From Streptomyces lunaelactis (lineage in GTDB: Bacteria; Actinomycetota; Actinomycetes; Streptomycetales; Streptomycetaceae), in the NCBI RefSeq assembly GCF_003054555.1, contig NZ_CP026304.1, forward strand, positions 806,001-870,000: a stretch of DNA of 64,000 nucleotides. The letters run 5' to 3'. This document shows, one piece after another, positions 20,069-28,888 of this stretch (position 1 is its first letter; the number at the start of each line of letters is the position of its first letter). Position numbers and translations under genes: made by a program. The notes below the pieces were generated by a model, which saw only the letters and a list, made by a program, of their open reading frames with translations, searched no databases and was not told where the DNA came from.

Positions 20069-23000
20069 ATGAGCAGAAGCTGGAACCGCCGGGTCTTCCT
20101 GAGCGCCGCCGTCGTGACGGCGGCCGCCGGCGCGACGACGTACGCCACCGGGATCAGCGCCACGGCCGACACCCCGCGACCGCCCGGCCCGGGAGCCGGC
20201 CGGCTGCGCGTCGAGCGGACCACGGCCGAGTACGCGGAGAACCTCCTCGGCACCGACTCCGCCGCGCCCCACTTGAGCTGGGAACTCACGGCCGGCGGCC
20301 GCGGCGCGCGGCAGAGCGCGTACCAGGTGCGGGTCGCCACGGAACAGCACGCCCTGAGCCGTCGCCCGTTCTGGGACTCCGGCCGCGTCGTCTCCGACCG
20401 TACGGTCAACGTCCCCTACGCGGGCCCGCGGCTGCGCGACCGCACCCGCTACCACTGGCAGGTCCGGGTCTGGGACGAGCAGGGCCGCGCCTCGTCCTGG
20501 AGCGCCGTGCGCTGGTGGGAGACCGCGCTGCCCGCCGACGGCTGGCTGGCCCGCTGGATCGGCGCGGACGCGCCGCCGGCGCCGCCCGGCTTCGAGGGCA
20601 CGTCGTGGATCTGGTCGCCGGGCACGACCACCGGCGGCGCCCCGGTCGGACCGCGCTGGTTCCGGGCCGCACTCGAGCTGCCGGCCGGGGCCGACGTCAC
20701 CAAGGCGACGGTCACGGCCACCGCCGACGACGACTTCACGCTCCACCTCGACGGGCAGCAGGTCCTGCACCAGCCCGAGAGCACGGACAGCTGGCGCATC
20801 GGGCACTCGGCGGATGTCACCGCGCAGGTGCGCGCGGCGGGCCGACAGATCGTGCTGGCGGCGGTCGCCACCAACCGTGGCAGCGCCGCCAATCCGGCCG
20901 GGCTGCTCCTCCGCCTCGATGTGGAGACCGGCGACGGCAGGCACCAGCTCGTCACCGGCGAGGGGTGGCGGGCCAGCGACACCGAGCGGGAGGGCTGGCA
21001 GCGGCCCGACCACGACGACAGCTCCTGGCCCGCGGCGGCGGTTCTGGCGCCGTACGGTCAGGGACCGTGGGGCAAGGGCGTCAGCCTCGGCGTACCGGAA
21101 CTGCCCGCGCCGCTGCTGCGCCGGGAGTTCACCGTACGCAAGCCCGTAACCCGCGCCCGCCTCTACATCGCCGGACTCGCCTACTACGACGCGGAGATCA
21201 ACGGCAGGCGCGTCGGCCGTCAGGTCCTCGACCCCGGATTCACCGACTACGACGAGACGGTCCTGTACGCCGTCCACGATGTCACCGAACGGCTCGAGCG
21301 CGGGTTCAACGCCATCGGTGTCACCCTCGGCCGCGGCTTCTTCGGCATGACCACCCCGAATGTATGGAACTGGCACACTCCGCCGTGGCACGGTGAGCCG
21401 CGTCTCCTCGCCCAGCTGGAGATCGACCACCCCGACGGGACGCGTACGACCGTCGCCAGTGGCCCCGACTGGCGCATCACCGACGGGCCCACCCTCACCA
21501 ACTCCCTCTACGCGGGAGAGACCTACGACGCCCGGCGCGCGCCGCGCTCCTGGACCAAGCCGGGCTTCAAGGACGGTGAGTGGCGGGCCGCCACCGTGCA
21601 GAGCGCGCCAAAGGGAGCCGTACGGGCGCAGCCGCACGACCCCATCGAGATCATCGAGACGATCCGCCCGACCGGCGTCAGCGAGCTGAGCCCCGGTGTC
21701 CACGTCGTCGACATGGGCCGCACGCTGGCCGGCTGGACCCGCCTCACCGTCGCCGCCGACGCCGGGACCACCGTCCGCCTGGTGCACGGCGAGAAGCTGA
21801 AGGACGACGGCAGCGTGCATGCCGAGACCGGCCATGTGCCGGGCCGCTTCCAGACCGACGAGTATGTCTGCGGGGGTGGCGGAGAGGAGACGTGGGAGCC
21901 CAAGTTCTCGTACAAGGGCTTCCGTTACGTCCAGATCAGCGGGCTGCCGCGGCGCCCCTCCCCGGAGCACGTCCTCGGCCGGGTCGTGCACACCAGGGTC
22001 GACGAGGTCAGTGAGTTCCGCTGCTCCGAGCCCTTCTACGAGCGGCTCGACAAGGCCATGCGGCGCACCGTGCTCAACAATCTGCACGGAATCCCGACCG
22101 ACACCCCGATGTACGAGAAGAACGGCTGGACCGGCGACGCCCAGCTCGGGGCGCCGGTCATGGCGTATGCCTTCGGAGTGCACCGCTTTCTGTCCAAGTG
22201 GCTCGGCGACCTCGCGGACAGCCAGAACACCGACGGCCAGCTTCCGGTCATCGTCCCCAGCGGCGGCTGGGGCTACGGCGATCTGGGCCCCTCGCCGGAG
22301 TGGACGACCGTCTACCCCTTCCTGGTTCGCGAGATGTACCGCGTGTACGGCGACGACCGGGTCGCGCGGGAGCACTGGCCCACGCTCACCCGGTATCTCG
22401 ACTGGGAGATCGCCCGGCTCAAGGACGGTCTCGCCGTCACTGCCCTGGGCGACTACCTGCCACCCGGCTACGGCGGCAACCCGCCCGAGGACACCCGGCT
22501 CACCGCCACCGCCTATCTGCACCGTGCCCTGGTGCACACGGCGGAGATGGCCGAGATCCTCGGCGAGAAGGCGACCGCCGACCGCTACCGCACGGCCGCC
22601 GAACAGCTCAAGTCCGCCTTCAACGCGGCCTTCCTCTCCCCCGAAGGGCACTACCGGACCGCCAAGGACCCCGGCTACCGGCAGACGAGCAACGCCATAC
22701 CGCTCGCCTTCGGACTCGCGCCCGCGTCGGCCCGCGCGAGTGTCACCAAGAGCCTCCTGGACGACGTCGCCGCCCGTGGCAACCACCTCAACACCGGCGC
22801 GCTGGGCACCAGCGTGCTGTTCGCGGCGCTGACCGCCGAGGGACACCCGGACGTCGCCCACGCCATCGCCACCCAGCGGACGTACCCCAGCTGGGGCTAC
22901 TGGTTCGACCACGGCGCCGACACCATGTGGGAGATGTGGCAGCTCGACTCACGCTCGCGCGACCACTACTTCCAGGGCACGGTGGTGCAGTGGCTGTACG

Positions 23001-23320
23001 AGAACGTGGCCGGTCTGCGCCCCGGTGACGCGGGTTACCGCACCTTCACCGTACGACCGGACGCCCGCACGGGCGTCGACTGGGCACGCACATCGATCCG
23101 TACGGTCCGGGGCCGGGCATCCGTGGACTGGGCGCACACCGGGACGGGTCTGCGCCTCGCGGTCGTGGTCCCGGTGGGCGCCGAGGCCGAGGTCCATGTG
23201 CCCGCGGCCCGGCAGCGCGATGTCGGCGTGCCGGACGGTGCGGAGTATGTGCGGTCCGAGCCCGGCCATGTCATCTACCGGGTAACGCACGGCAGTTGGG
23301 AGTTCACCGCGACCCTTTGA
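20069..23320 (+). CDS. Alpha-L-rhamnosidase, GH78, Tat-exported
   Basis: Extracellular glycoside hydrolase that removes terminal L-rhamnose from plant or microbial glycans, supplying the importer. 1083 aa. The N-terminal Tat signal is NRRVFLSAAVVTAAAGATTY. Bac_rhamnosid_N-like beta-sandwich domains follow (about 45-450), then a central beta domain. The (alpha/alpha)6 catalytic domain (about 640-1000) has GIPTDTPMYEKNGWTGDAQL near residue 674, holding the conserved acidic residue and GWTGDA. Last comes a C-terminal beta domain. The gene is preceded by the predicted LacI-type operator at 20015 and is probably monocistronic. Confidence 0.94.
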   Translation: MSRSWNRRVFLSAAVVTAAAGATTYATGISATADTPRPPGPGAGRLRVERTTAEYAENLLGTDSAAPHLSWELTAGGRGARQSAYQVRVATEQHALSRRPFWDSGRVVSDRTVNVPYAGPRLRDRTRYHWQVRVWDEQGRASSWSAVRWWETALPADGWLARWIGADAPPAPPGFEGTSWIWSPGTTTGGAPVGPRWFRAALELPAGADVTKATVTATADDDFTLHLDGQQVLHQPESTDSWRIGHSADVTAQVRAAGRQIVLAAVATNRGSAANPAGLLLRLDVETGDGRHQLVTGEGWRASDTEREGWQRPDHDDSSWPAAAVLAPYGQGPWGKGVSLGVPELPAPLLRREFTVRKPVTRARLYIAGLAYYDAEINGRRVGRQVLDPGFTDYDETVLYAVHDVTERLERGFNAIGVTLGRGFFGMTTPNVWNWHTPPWHGEPRLLAQLEIDHPDGTRTTVASGPDWRITDGPTLTNSLYAGETYDARRAPRSWTKPGFKDGEWRAATVQSAPKGAVRAQPHDPIEIIETIRPTGVSELSPGVHVVDMGRTLAGWTRLTVAADAGTTVRLVHGEKLKDDGSVHAETGHVPGRFQTDEYVCGGGGEETWEPKFSYKGFRYVQISGLPRRPSPEHVLGRVVHTRVDEVSEFRCSEPFYERLDKAMRRTVLNNLHGIPTDTPMYEKNGWTGDAQLGAPVMAYAFGVHRFLSKWLGDLADSQNTDGQLPVIVPSGGWGYGDLGPSPEWTTVYPFLVREMYRVYGDDRVAREHWPTLTRYLDWEIARLKDGLAVTALGDYLPPGYGGNPPEDTRLTATAYLHRALVHTAEMAEILGEKATADRYRTAAEQLKSAFNAAFLSPEGHYRTAKDPGYRQTSNAIPLAFGLAPASARASVTKSLLDDVAARGNHLNTGALGTSVLFAALTAEGHPDVAHAIATQRTYPSWGYWFDHGADTMWEMWQLDSRSRDHYFQGTVVQWLYENVAGLRPGDAGYRTFTVRPDARTGVDWARTSIRTVRGRASVDWAHTGTGLRLAVVVPVGAEAEVHVPAARQRDVGVPDGAEYVRSEPGHVIYRVTHGSWEFTATL

Positions 23321-23430
23321 CGGGGACACCGCGTCGTTGAGCGGCATGTTGTTGATGTCCTCGGCCTGGATGACGAGGAGGTCGGCCTCCCCGCTCGTAT
23401 CTCCGCAGCCCATGAGCGGTCCGCAGCGGA
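23321..23430 (-). pseudogene. Remnant of a rhamnulokinase 3' end
   Basis: Short space between the convergent rhamnosidase and sortase genes. Bases 23388-23427 match the last part of rhaB (9247-9286) at 37 of 40 positions. On the minus strand they read RTAHGLRRYERG, against RTAHELRRYEPG in rhaB. No more of the kinase is recognisable. It is probably a rearrangement scar. Confidence 0.6.
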
Positions 23431-24171
23431 TCACGCGGTGTCGGGGGTCGGCCCCTTCCGCAGCACACCGATCTTGTCGATGCGGTGCTCCGGGTTCCCC
23501 CGGTCGTCCCGCCAGAAGTTCCCGGCCGCGTTGTCCTCCGGCGTCGCGCAGGTGGAGATCGTGATCATCGCCTTCGTGGGGCGCTCGCCGGGGTGGCCCG
23601 GGACCGGTGCCCGCTGCTCGGCGAGTGAGCGCTCCGAGCGGAAGGAAGTCGTTCTGGTCCCGGTGATCTCGTACTCGTAGACCGAACCGCCCGATGTGAC
23701 GACAACCGTTTCACCCACCTTGAGGGACGGGAGGTCGCGCAGGGGTCCGCCGAAGGATATGCGGTGGGCCGTGACCAGGTAGTTGCCCACTTCGCCGGGA
23801 CCGACGCCACCCTTGGGGCCGTACGGGCTGGCGGCGACGCCGCGATTCTGGATCCTCGTACCCGGCCAGTCGTCCGTCGTGCCTTCGTATGGGACGACGC
23901 GCAGGTCCTTGAGGCCGATCGACGGGATGGACAGCGTGGCGGGCTCGGTCCTCGGCGTGGCGGTCTTCTGCGGGGTCGGCGCGGCAACCGCGTCGGTGGC
24001 GGGCTCGTTCACCGTCGCCCTTGGCGTCTCCGGCGCGGCCGCCGCCGAGGTGGACGCCGCGGGAGGCCGGCCGTCGGGTGCTGGGCCGCCGCTTCCGCCA
24101 CCGGAGCAGCCGGCGAGCACGACGAGCAGCGCTGCGGCGAGGGCAGCGGGAACAGAGCGTGACAAAACCAT
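23431..24171 (-). CDS. Class E-type sortase, lipoprotein-like signal
   Basis: Membrane-associated transpeptidase that would attach LAXTG-type proteins to peptidoglycan. The ATG at 24171 gives a signal (VPAALAAALLVVLAGC) with a lipobox-like Cys. A Pro/Ala/Thr-rich linker and a sortase domain from about residue 85 follow. Catalytic residues are visible: His in NYLVTAHRIS, Cys in MITISTCATPED, and a late Arg in NPEHRIDKIGV. The reading frame extends to a GTG at 24228, but no ribosome site supports that. 246 aa. The start at 24171 also lacks a strong ribosome site, so the N-terminus is uncertain. Confidence 0.8.
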   Translation of the reverse strand: MVLSRSVPAALAAALLVVLAGCSGGGSGGPAPDGRPPAASTSAAAAPETPRATVNEPATDAVAAPTPQKTATPRTEPATLSIPSIGLKDLRVVPYEGTTDDWPGTRIQNRGVAASPYGPKGGVGPGEVGNYLVTAHRISFGGPLRDLPSLKVGETVVVTSGGSVYEYEITGTRTTSFRSERSLAEQRAPVPGHPGERPTKAMITISTCATPEDNAAGNFWRDDRGNPEHRIDKIGVLRKGPTPDTA

Positions 24172-24396
24172 TGCAGTCCGGTTCGATAGCCGGTATCTGT
24201 CAGGCCATGGCGCATCGGCCGTGGCCACCTTGAGCGGAGGAACGACGAGAGTCGCTCAGATGTTCCCCGCCTGTTCTCGGCCGCTGGATCGATCCCCCGC
24301 GTGACCTGCCCGGCCATCCCTGCGGGACCGCCCATCGGCATAGAGTCAGGATCAGCCCACCAGGCTCCTGGGGCAACTTCTCATCAGGAGGAACTC

Positions 24397-25389
24397 ATGA
24401 GGATGCTCATCAATGTCCCGGAGACGGTCGTCGCCGATGCCCTCCGCGGCATGGCGGCCGCCCACCCCGAGTTGTCCGTGGACGTGGAGAACCGGGTGAT
24501 CGTACGGCGTGACGCGCCCGTCGCCGGGAAGGTGGCGCTGGTATCCGGGGGCGGGTCGGGGCACGAGCCGCTGCACGGCGGGTTCGTCGGGCCCGGAATG
24601 CTCTCCGCCGCCTGCCCCGGAGAGGTTTTCACCTCCCCCGTTCCGGATCAGATGGCACGGGCGGCCGCCGCCGTCGACAGCGGCGAGGGCGTGCTGTTCA
24701 TCGTCAAGAACTACACGGGCGACGTCCTCAACTTCGACATGGCCGCCGAGCTCGCCGAGGACGAAGGGGTCCGCCTCGCCAAGGTCCTGGTCAACGACGA
24801 TGTGGCGGTGACCGACAGCCTCTACACGGCGGGCCGGCGCGGCACCGGGGCGACCCTGTTCGTGGAGAAGATCGCCGGCGCGGCCGCCGAGGAGGGTGCG
24901 CCGCTGGAGCGGGTCGAGGCGATCGCCCGGCAGGTGAACCAGAACTCCCGGAGCTTCGGTGTCGCACTGAGCGCCGGCACCACCCCCGCGAAGGGCAGTC
25001 CGACCTTCGATCTTCCGTCGGGCGAGCTGGAGTTGGGCGTCGGCATCCATGGTGAGCCGGGGCGTGAGAGGCGCGCCATGATGACCTCGCGGGAGATCGC
25101 GGACTTCTCGGTCAACGCGGTGCTGGAGGATCTGCCGCCGACGGGCCCGGTGCTGGTGCTCGTCAACGGCATGGGGGCGACTCCGCTCCTCGAGCTGTAC
25201 GGCTTCAACGCCGAGGTGCAGCGCGTACTCATCGAGCGGGGTGTGGCCGTGGCCCGTACCCTCGTCGGGAACTATGTGACCTCGCTCGACATGGCCGGCT
25301 GCTCGGTGACGCTCTGCCAGGTCGACGAGGAGCTGCTGCGACTGTGGGACGCGCCGGTGCAGACCGCCGCGCTCCGCTGGGGTCGCTGA
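24397..25389 (+). CDS. dhaK: Dihydroxyacetone kinase subunit DhaK
   Basis: Substrate-binding subunit of the PEP:PTS-dependent dihydroxyacetone kinase. 330 aa. AGG AGG precedes the ATG at 24397. Motifs: SGGGSGHEPLHGGFVG (substrate loop), VKNYTGDVLNFDMAAELA, and GVGIHGEPGRERR, whose His forms the covalent hemiaminal with dihydroxyacetone. It heads a dhaK-dhaL-dhaM operon with short spacings. Dihydroxyacetone phosphate is also the product of the rhamnulose-1-phosphate aldolase nearby, but a regulatory link is only suggestive. Confidence 0.95.
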   Translation: MRMLINVPETVVADALRGMAAAHPELSVDVENRVIVRRDAPVAGKVALVSGGGSGHEPLHGGFVGPGMLSAACPGEVFTSPVPDQMARAAAAVDSGEGVLFIVKNYTGDVLNFDMAAELAEDEGVRLAKVLVNDDVAVTDSLYTAGRRGTGATLFVEKIAGAAAEEGAPLERVEAIARQVNQNSRSFGVALSAGTTPAKGSPTFDLPSGELELGVGIHGEPGRERRAMMTSREIADFSVNAVLEDLPPTGPVLVLVNGMGATPLLELYGFNAEVQRVLIERGVAVARTLVGNYVTSLDMAGCSVTLCQVDEELLRLWDAPVQTAALRWGR

Positions 25390-25424
25390 CCCGCCATGGA
25401 ACCGACTCACCACAGGGAGTTCAC

Positions 25425-26030
25425 GTGCTCGACGCCGACTTCTTCCGCCGCTGGCTGACGGCCGCGGCGGTCTGTGTGGACCGTGAGGCGGGCCGCCTCA
25501 CGGAGCTGGACTCGGCGATCGGGGACGCCGACCACGGCAGCAATCTTCAGCGCGGTTTCGCGGCGGTGACGGCGGTCCTGGAGAAGGAGGCACCGCAGAC
25601 GCCGGGGGCCGTACTCACCCTGGCGGGACGGCAGTTGATCTCCACGGTGGGCGGGGCCTCGGGTCCGCTGTACGGAACGCTGCTGCGACGTACGGGCAAG
25701 GCTCTCGGCGAGGACGCCGAGGTGACGCCCGGCCGGTTCGCCGAGGCGCTGCGCGCCGGCGTGGCCGCGGTGGCGCAGCTGGGCGGCGCCAAGGCCGGCG
25801 ACAAGACGATGCTGGACGCGCTCGAGCCCGCGGTCGCGGCTCTCGGCGACACCACCGCGTCGTTCGCGGCCGCGAGCGAGGCGGCCGAGCGGGGCGCGCT
25901 GGCGACCGTGCCGATGCAGGCGCGGAAGGGCAGGGCGAGTTATCTGGGCGAGCGCAGCATCGGGCACCAGGATCCGGGCGCGACCTCCTCCGCTCTGCTG
26001 ATCACCACACTGGCGGAGGTGTCGTCATGA
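25425..26030 (+). CDS. dhaL: Dihydroxyacetone kinase subunit DhaL
   Basis: ADP-binding subunit that passes phosphate from DhaM to dihydroxyacetone bound on DhaK. The GTG at 25425 has AGGGAG 5 bp upstream, and the product is 201 aa. The metal/ADP site SAIGDADHGSNLQRGF, TVGGASGPLYGTLLRR and SYLGERSIGHQDPGA are typical of DhaL. The stop overlaps the dhaM start (ATGA). Confidence 0.94.
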   Translation: MLDADFFRRWLTAAAVCVDREAGRLTELDSAIGDADHGSNLQRGFAAVTAVLEKEAPQTPGAVLTLAGRQLISTVGGASGPLYGTLLRRTGKALGEDAEVTPGRFAEALRAGVAAVAQLGGAKAGDKTMLDALEPAVAALGDTTASFAAASEAAERGALATVPMQARKGRASYLGERSIGHQDPGATSSALLITTLAEVSS

Positions 26031-26437
26031 GCGCGGGCAAGCTGGTCGGAATCGTGCTGGTCTCGCACAGCAAGGAGGTGGCCGAGTCCGTCGCCGAGCT
26101 GGCCACAGGGCTCGCGGGCGGCGGCACGACCGCGCCCGTCGGCTGTGCGGGCGGCACCCCGGACGGCGGCCTCGGCACCAGCGCGGAGCTGATCGCGGCG
26201 GCCACGGCCGCGGTGGACCAGGGTGCGGGGGTGGCGGTCCTCGTCGACCTGGGCAGCGCAGTGCTGACCGTGAAGGCGCTGCTGGCCGAGGGCGACGAAC
26301 TCCCGGACGGCGCACGGCTGGTGGACGCGCCCTTCGTCGAGGGCGCTGTGGCGGCGGTGGTGACCGCGTCGGCGGGCGGTGACCTGGACGCGGTGCAGGC
26401 GGCGGCCACGGAGGCGTACGACTACCGGAAGGTGTGA
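26027..26437 (+). CDS. dhaM: PTS-dependent dihydroxyacetone kinase phosphotransferase subunit DhaM
   Basis: Single EIIA-mannose-like domain (136 aa) that should receive phosphate from HPr and give it to DhaL. The active His is in VLVSHSKEVAESVAEL near residue 14. AVLVDLGSAVLTVKALL is the conserved dimer-side stretch. It lacks the HPr and EI domains fused in E. coli DhaM, as usual in actinomycetes. Confidence 0.92.
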   Translation: MSAGKLVGIVLVSHSKEVAESVAELATGLAGGGTTAPVGCAGGTPDGGLGTSAELIAAATAAVDQGAGVAVLVDLGSAVLTVKALLAEGDELPDGARLVDAPFVEGAVAAVVTASAGGDLDAVQAAATEAYDYRKV

Positions 26438-26477
26438 GCCCGGCCGGGGGCTCCGACGGACACCGGCCGAGCCCAAT

Positions 26478-26500
26478 TGTTAACGGGAACCATTTTCATG
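26478..26500. promoter_or_regulatory. Zur-box-like element
   Basis: On the minus strand the site reads TGAAAATGG..CCCGTTAACA, resembling actinobacterial Zur boxes (TGAAAATGATTTTCA type). It is 43 bp before the cysteine-free L32 gene and the CobW GTPase gene, both typical Zur targets. Half-site symmetry is imperfect, so the call leans on context. Confidence 0.6.
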
Positions 26501-26543
26501 TAGCGTCCCGGGTGCATCGCCACCCCAGGAGGTTCCCGGTCCC

Positions 26544-26714
26544 ATGGCCGTACCCAAGCGCAAGATGTCCCGCAGCAACACCCGCCACCGCCGCGCCCAG
26601 TGGAAGGCAACCACGCCCCAGCTGGTGAGCATCACCGTCGACGGCGTCCCGTACCAGGTTCCGCAGCGGCTCGTGAAGGCGTACGAGCGCGGTCTGCTGC
26701 ACCCGGAGGGCTGA
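26544..26714 (+). CDS. rpmF: 50S ribosomal protein L32, zinc-independent paralogue
   Basis: 56-aa ribosomal protein ([20 protein letters not shown] start, typical L32). It has no cysteine at all, so it lacks the zinc-ribbon CxxC pairs of the zinc-containing form. Such C-minus copies replace the zinc form under zinc limitation. AGGAGG lies 10 bp before the ATG. It is followed after 5 bp by a CobW-family GTPase gene, and a Zur-box-like sequence lies upstream. Confidence 0.93.
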   Translation: MAVPKRKMSRSNTRHRRAQWKATTPQLVSITVDGVPYQVPQRLVKAYERGLLHPEG

Positions 26715-26719
26715 CGGAC

Positions 26720-27928
26720 ATGACTGCCCCGACGAGCACGGCGGACCGCCGGCTTCCGGTGACCGTCCTCTCCGGATTCCTCGGCGCCGGCAAGACGACT
26801 GTGCTCAACCACGTCCTCGGCAATCGCGAGGGCCTGCGGGTCGCCGTGATCGTCAACGACATGAGCGAGGTCAATATCGACGCCGCGCTCGTACGCGGCG
26901 GCGATGCCGCTCTGTCGCGCACCGAGGAGCGGCTGGTCGAGATGACCAACGGGTGCATCTGCTGCACGCTCCGCGACGATCTGCTGGAAGAGGTCGACCG
27001 GCTGGCCCGCGAGGGCCGGTTCGACTACCTCCTCATCGAGTCCAGCGGCATCTCCGAGCCGATGCCCGTCGCCGCCACCTTCGCCTTCCCTCGCGACGAC
27101 GGTGCGACGCTCGGCGATCTGGCCCGCCTCGACACCATGGTCACGGTGGTCGACGCGGCGAACTTCCTGCCCGAGCTGGCGGGCGGTGACGGGCTCGCCG
27201 AGCGCGGGCTCGACCAGTACGAGGACGACGAACGCACCGTCAGCGATCTGCTCATCGACCAGATCGAGTTCGCCGACGTCATCGTGGTCAACAAACTGGA
27301 TCTAGTCGGGGAGGAGCAGGCCGCGCGGCTGCGGGCGGCGCTGACCCGGCTCAATCCCCTCGCCCGTATCGTGCCCGCGCGGCACGGCCGGGCGGCGACC
27401 ACCGACATCCTCGGCACCGGCCGTTTCGATCTGGAGCGCGCCCAGCAGGCGCCCGGGTGGGTCATGGAACTCAACGGCGACCATGTGCCGGAGACGGAGG
27501 AGTACGGCATCTCCAGCACCGTCTTCCGCGCCGGCCGGCCCTTCCACCCGGGCCGGCTCTGGGAGTTCGTCACGGAGGGGCTCGACAACGGCGCGTACGG
27601 GCAGGTCCTGCGCTCGAAGGGCTTCTTCTCGCTGGCGGGGCGCGAACAGGTAACCGGTCTGTGGTCGCAGGCGGGCGCCGTCGCCCGATTCGAGCCCTCG
27701 GGCACGTCGGACGGGGAGAGCGGCCAGGGCCAGGAGCTGGTCTTCATCGGTACCGGGTTGCGTCCCGAGGCACTGCGTGCGGCACTCGACGCCTGTCTCC
27801 TCCGCGCGGACGAGAGGGGTCCGTGGCACGATCCGTTCCCCGCGTGGGACGTCCACGCCGTCGACGACGTCTGCGAGCACGAGCATGAGCGCGCGCACGA
27901 TGATGCGACGTGCTCGAGTCGTCCGTGA
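26720..27928 (+). CDS. CobW/COG0523-family zinc GTPase (metallochaperone)
   Basis: 402-aa P-loop GTPase. Walker A is [15 protein letters not shown], and the CxCC metal-binding motif is [14 protein letters not shown]. The guanine-specificity motif is VVNKLD, and [15 protein letters not shown] follows the family pattern. A His-rich tail ([11 protein letters not shown]) may bind zinc. The CobW_C domain occupies about residues 265-385. It is co-transcribed with the zinc-free L32 gene (5-bp gap), so a zinc-starvation chaperone role is the best reading. The ATG at 26720 is used although the frame opens earlier. Confidence 0.92.
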   Translation: MTAPTSTADRRLPVTVLSGFLGAGKTTVLNHVLGNREGLRVAVIVNDMSEVNIDAALVRGGDAALSRTEERLVEMTNGCICCTLRDDLLEEVDRLAREGRFDYLLIESSGISEPMPVAATFAFPRDDGATLGDLARLDTMVTVVDAANFLPELAGGDGLAERGLDQYEDDERTVSDLLIDQIEFADVIVVNKLDLVGEEQAARLRAALTRLNPLARIVPARHGRAATTDILGTGRFDLERAQQAPGWVMELNGDHVPETEEYGISSTVFRAGRPFHPGRLWEFVTEGLDNGAYGQVLRSKGFFSLAGREQVTGLWSQAGAVARFEPSGTSDGESGQGQELVFIGTGLRPEALRAALDACLLRADERGPWHDPFPAWDVHAVDDVCEHEHERAHDDATCSSRP

Positions 27929-28195
27929 CGCTCTATTAGGACTGGGCCCTCGCACCTCCCTCACCCTTTTGGAGTTGCGCGGGCGGCGGATCGCCGGGGC
28001 GCCCGGCCATACCGTGTGACCTGGCACGACCGGGACGACCCCCGCGGCAGACGGCGGTGACACGCCGGGGCCGCCCGGTCCCCGCCACATGCGGTACCCC
28101 CGTCGGCCCTCATAGCGTCAACTCCATTGAGGTGCATTTCTTACCGTTCGCGGAATTCATCCCCAGCTGCGCCTCGGGAACTCGGAGAATTGACC

Positions 28196-28885
28196 ATGCG
28201 TGCGATACGTGTCGCCTCCCTTGCTCTGATCGGCACCGCCGCGCTGACACTCGGCGCCCCGGTCGCATTCGCCGAGGACGAGAACATCACCTCGTTCGGC
28301 TTCACGGTCACCCCTGAGACCGTCGCGCCCGGCGGCACTGTGACTCTCAACGCGACCGAGTGCGCGAGCCCGACCGTCCTGGTCTCCTCGGGCATCTTCG
28401 ACACCGTCACCCTCGCTGAAGGCCACTCCGCCACGGCGAAGGTCGACGACGCCGCCACACCCGAGGCGGAGTACGACGTCACCTTCGACTGCAAGGGCGA
28501 GAAGGGCAGCATCCCCCTTTCGGTAACCGGCGGCTCCGGCACGGATACCGGGACCGGGGCGGAGACCGGGACGGAGACCGGGACCGGGGCCGGGACGGAG
28601 ACCGGGACCGGGACCGAGACAGGGACTGGGGCCGAGACCGAGACCGGGAAGGAGACCGAGACCGAGACAGGGACCGGGGCCGAGACCGAGACCGAGACAG
28701 GCATCGTGAAACCCGGCATCGTGAAACCCGGCATGGTCAAGCCCGGCGGGGGCGTCAGGGCGGGCGCGGGTGGCAGCTTCTCCGATCTCAGCCCCGTTCA
28801 GATCGGCGTCGGCTCCGCTCTCCTCGCGGGTGCGGCCGGCGGCAGCGTCCTGCTGTTGCTCCGCCGCAGCGGCGACAGCGTCTGA
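28196..28885 (+). CDS. Secreted repeat-rich surface protein with C-terminal membrane anchor
   Basis: 229 aa. The signal peptide is IRVASLALIGTAALTLGAPVAFA. A beta-type domain follows (residues about 27-115; FTVTPETVAPGGTVTLNATEC, with two Cys that could pair). Next is a low-complexity stalk of Glu-Thr-Gly units (about 118-178), then Pro/Gly-rich repeats (IVKPGIVKPGMVKPG). A C-terminal hydrophobic segment (VGSALLAGAAGGSVLLLLRR) ends in basic residues. No clear LPXTG-type sorting motif is visible, although the layout and the adjacent class F sortase gene (3 bp downstream) suggest a pair. Confidence 0.8.
   Translation: MRAIRVASLALIGTAALTLGAPVAFAEDENITSFGFTVTPETVAPGGTVTLNATECASPTVLVSSGIFDTVTLAEGHSATAKVDDAATPEAEYDVTFDCKGEKGSIPLSVTGGSGTDTGTGAETGTETGTGAGTETGTGTETGTGAETETGKETETETGTGAETETETGIVKPGIVKPGMVKPGGGVRAGAGGSFSDLSPVQIGVGSALLAGAAGGSVLLLLRRSGDSV
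28530..28745 (+). repeat. Hexanucleotide-type tandem repeat encoding an ET/TG stalk
   Basis: Degenerate GAGACC/GGGACC-type units run through codons for Glu-Thr and Gly-Thr, followed by tandem copies of a 15-bp IVKPG unit. It lies inside the surface-protein gene. Unit number could vary by slippage. Confidence 0.75.
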
Positions 28886-28888
28886 ACC

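Noticed and set aside
20024..22912. 962-codon open frame on the minus strand
   Set aside because: Complementary to the alpha-L-rhamnosidase gene, which has clear domains; no independent signal.
28530..28745. CRISPR-like or intergenic repeat array
   Set aside because: Units are short, contiguous and in frame inside a surface-protein gene; no spacers.
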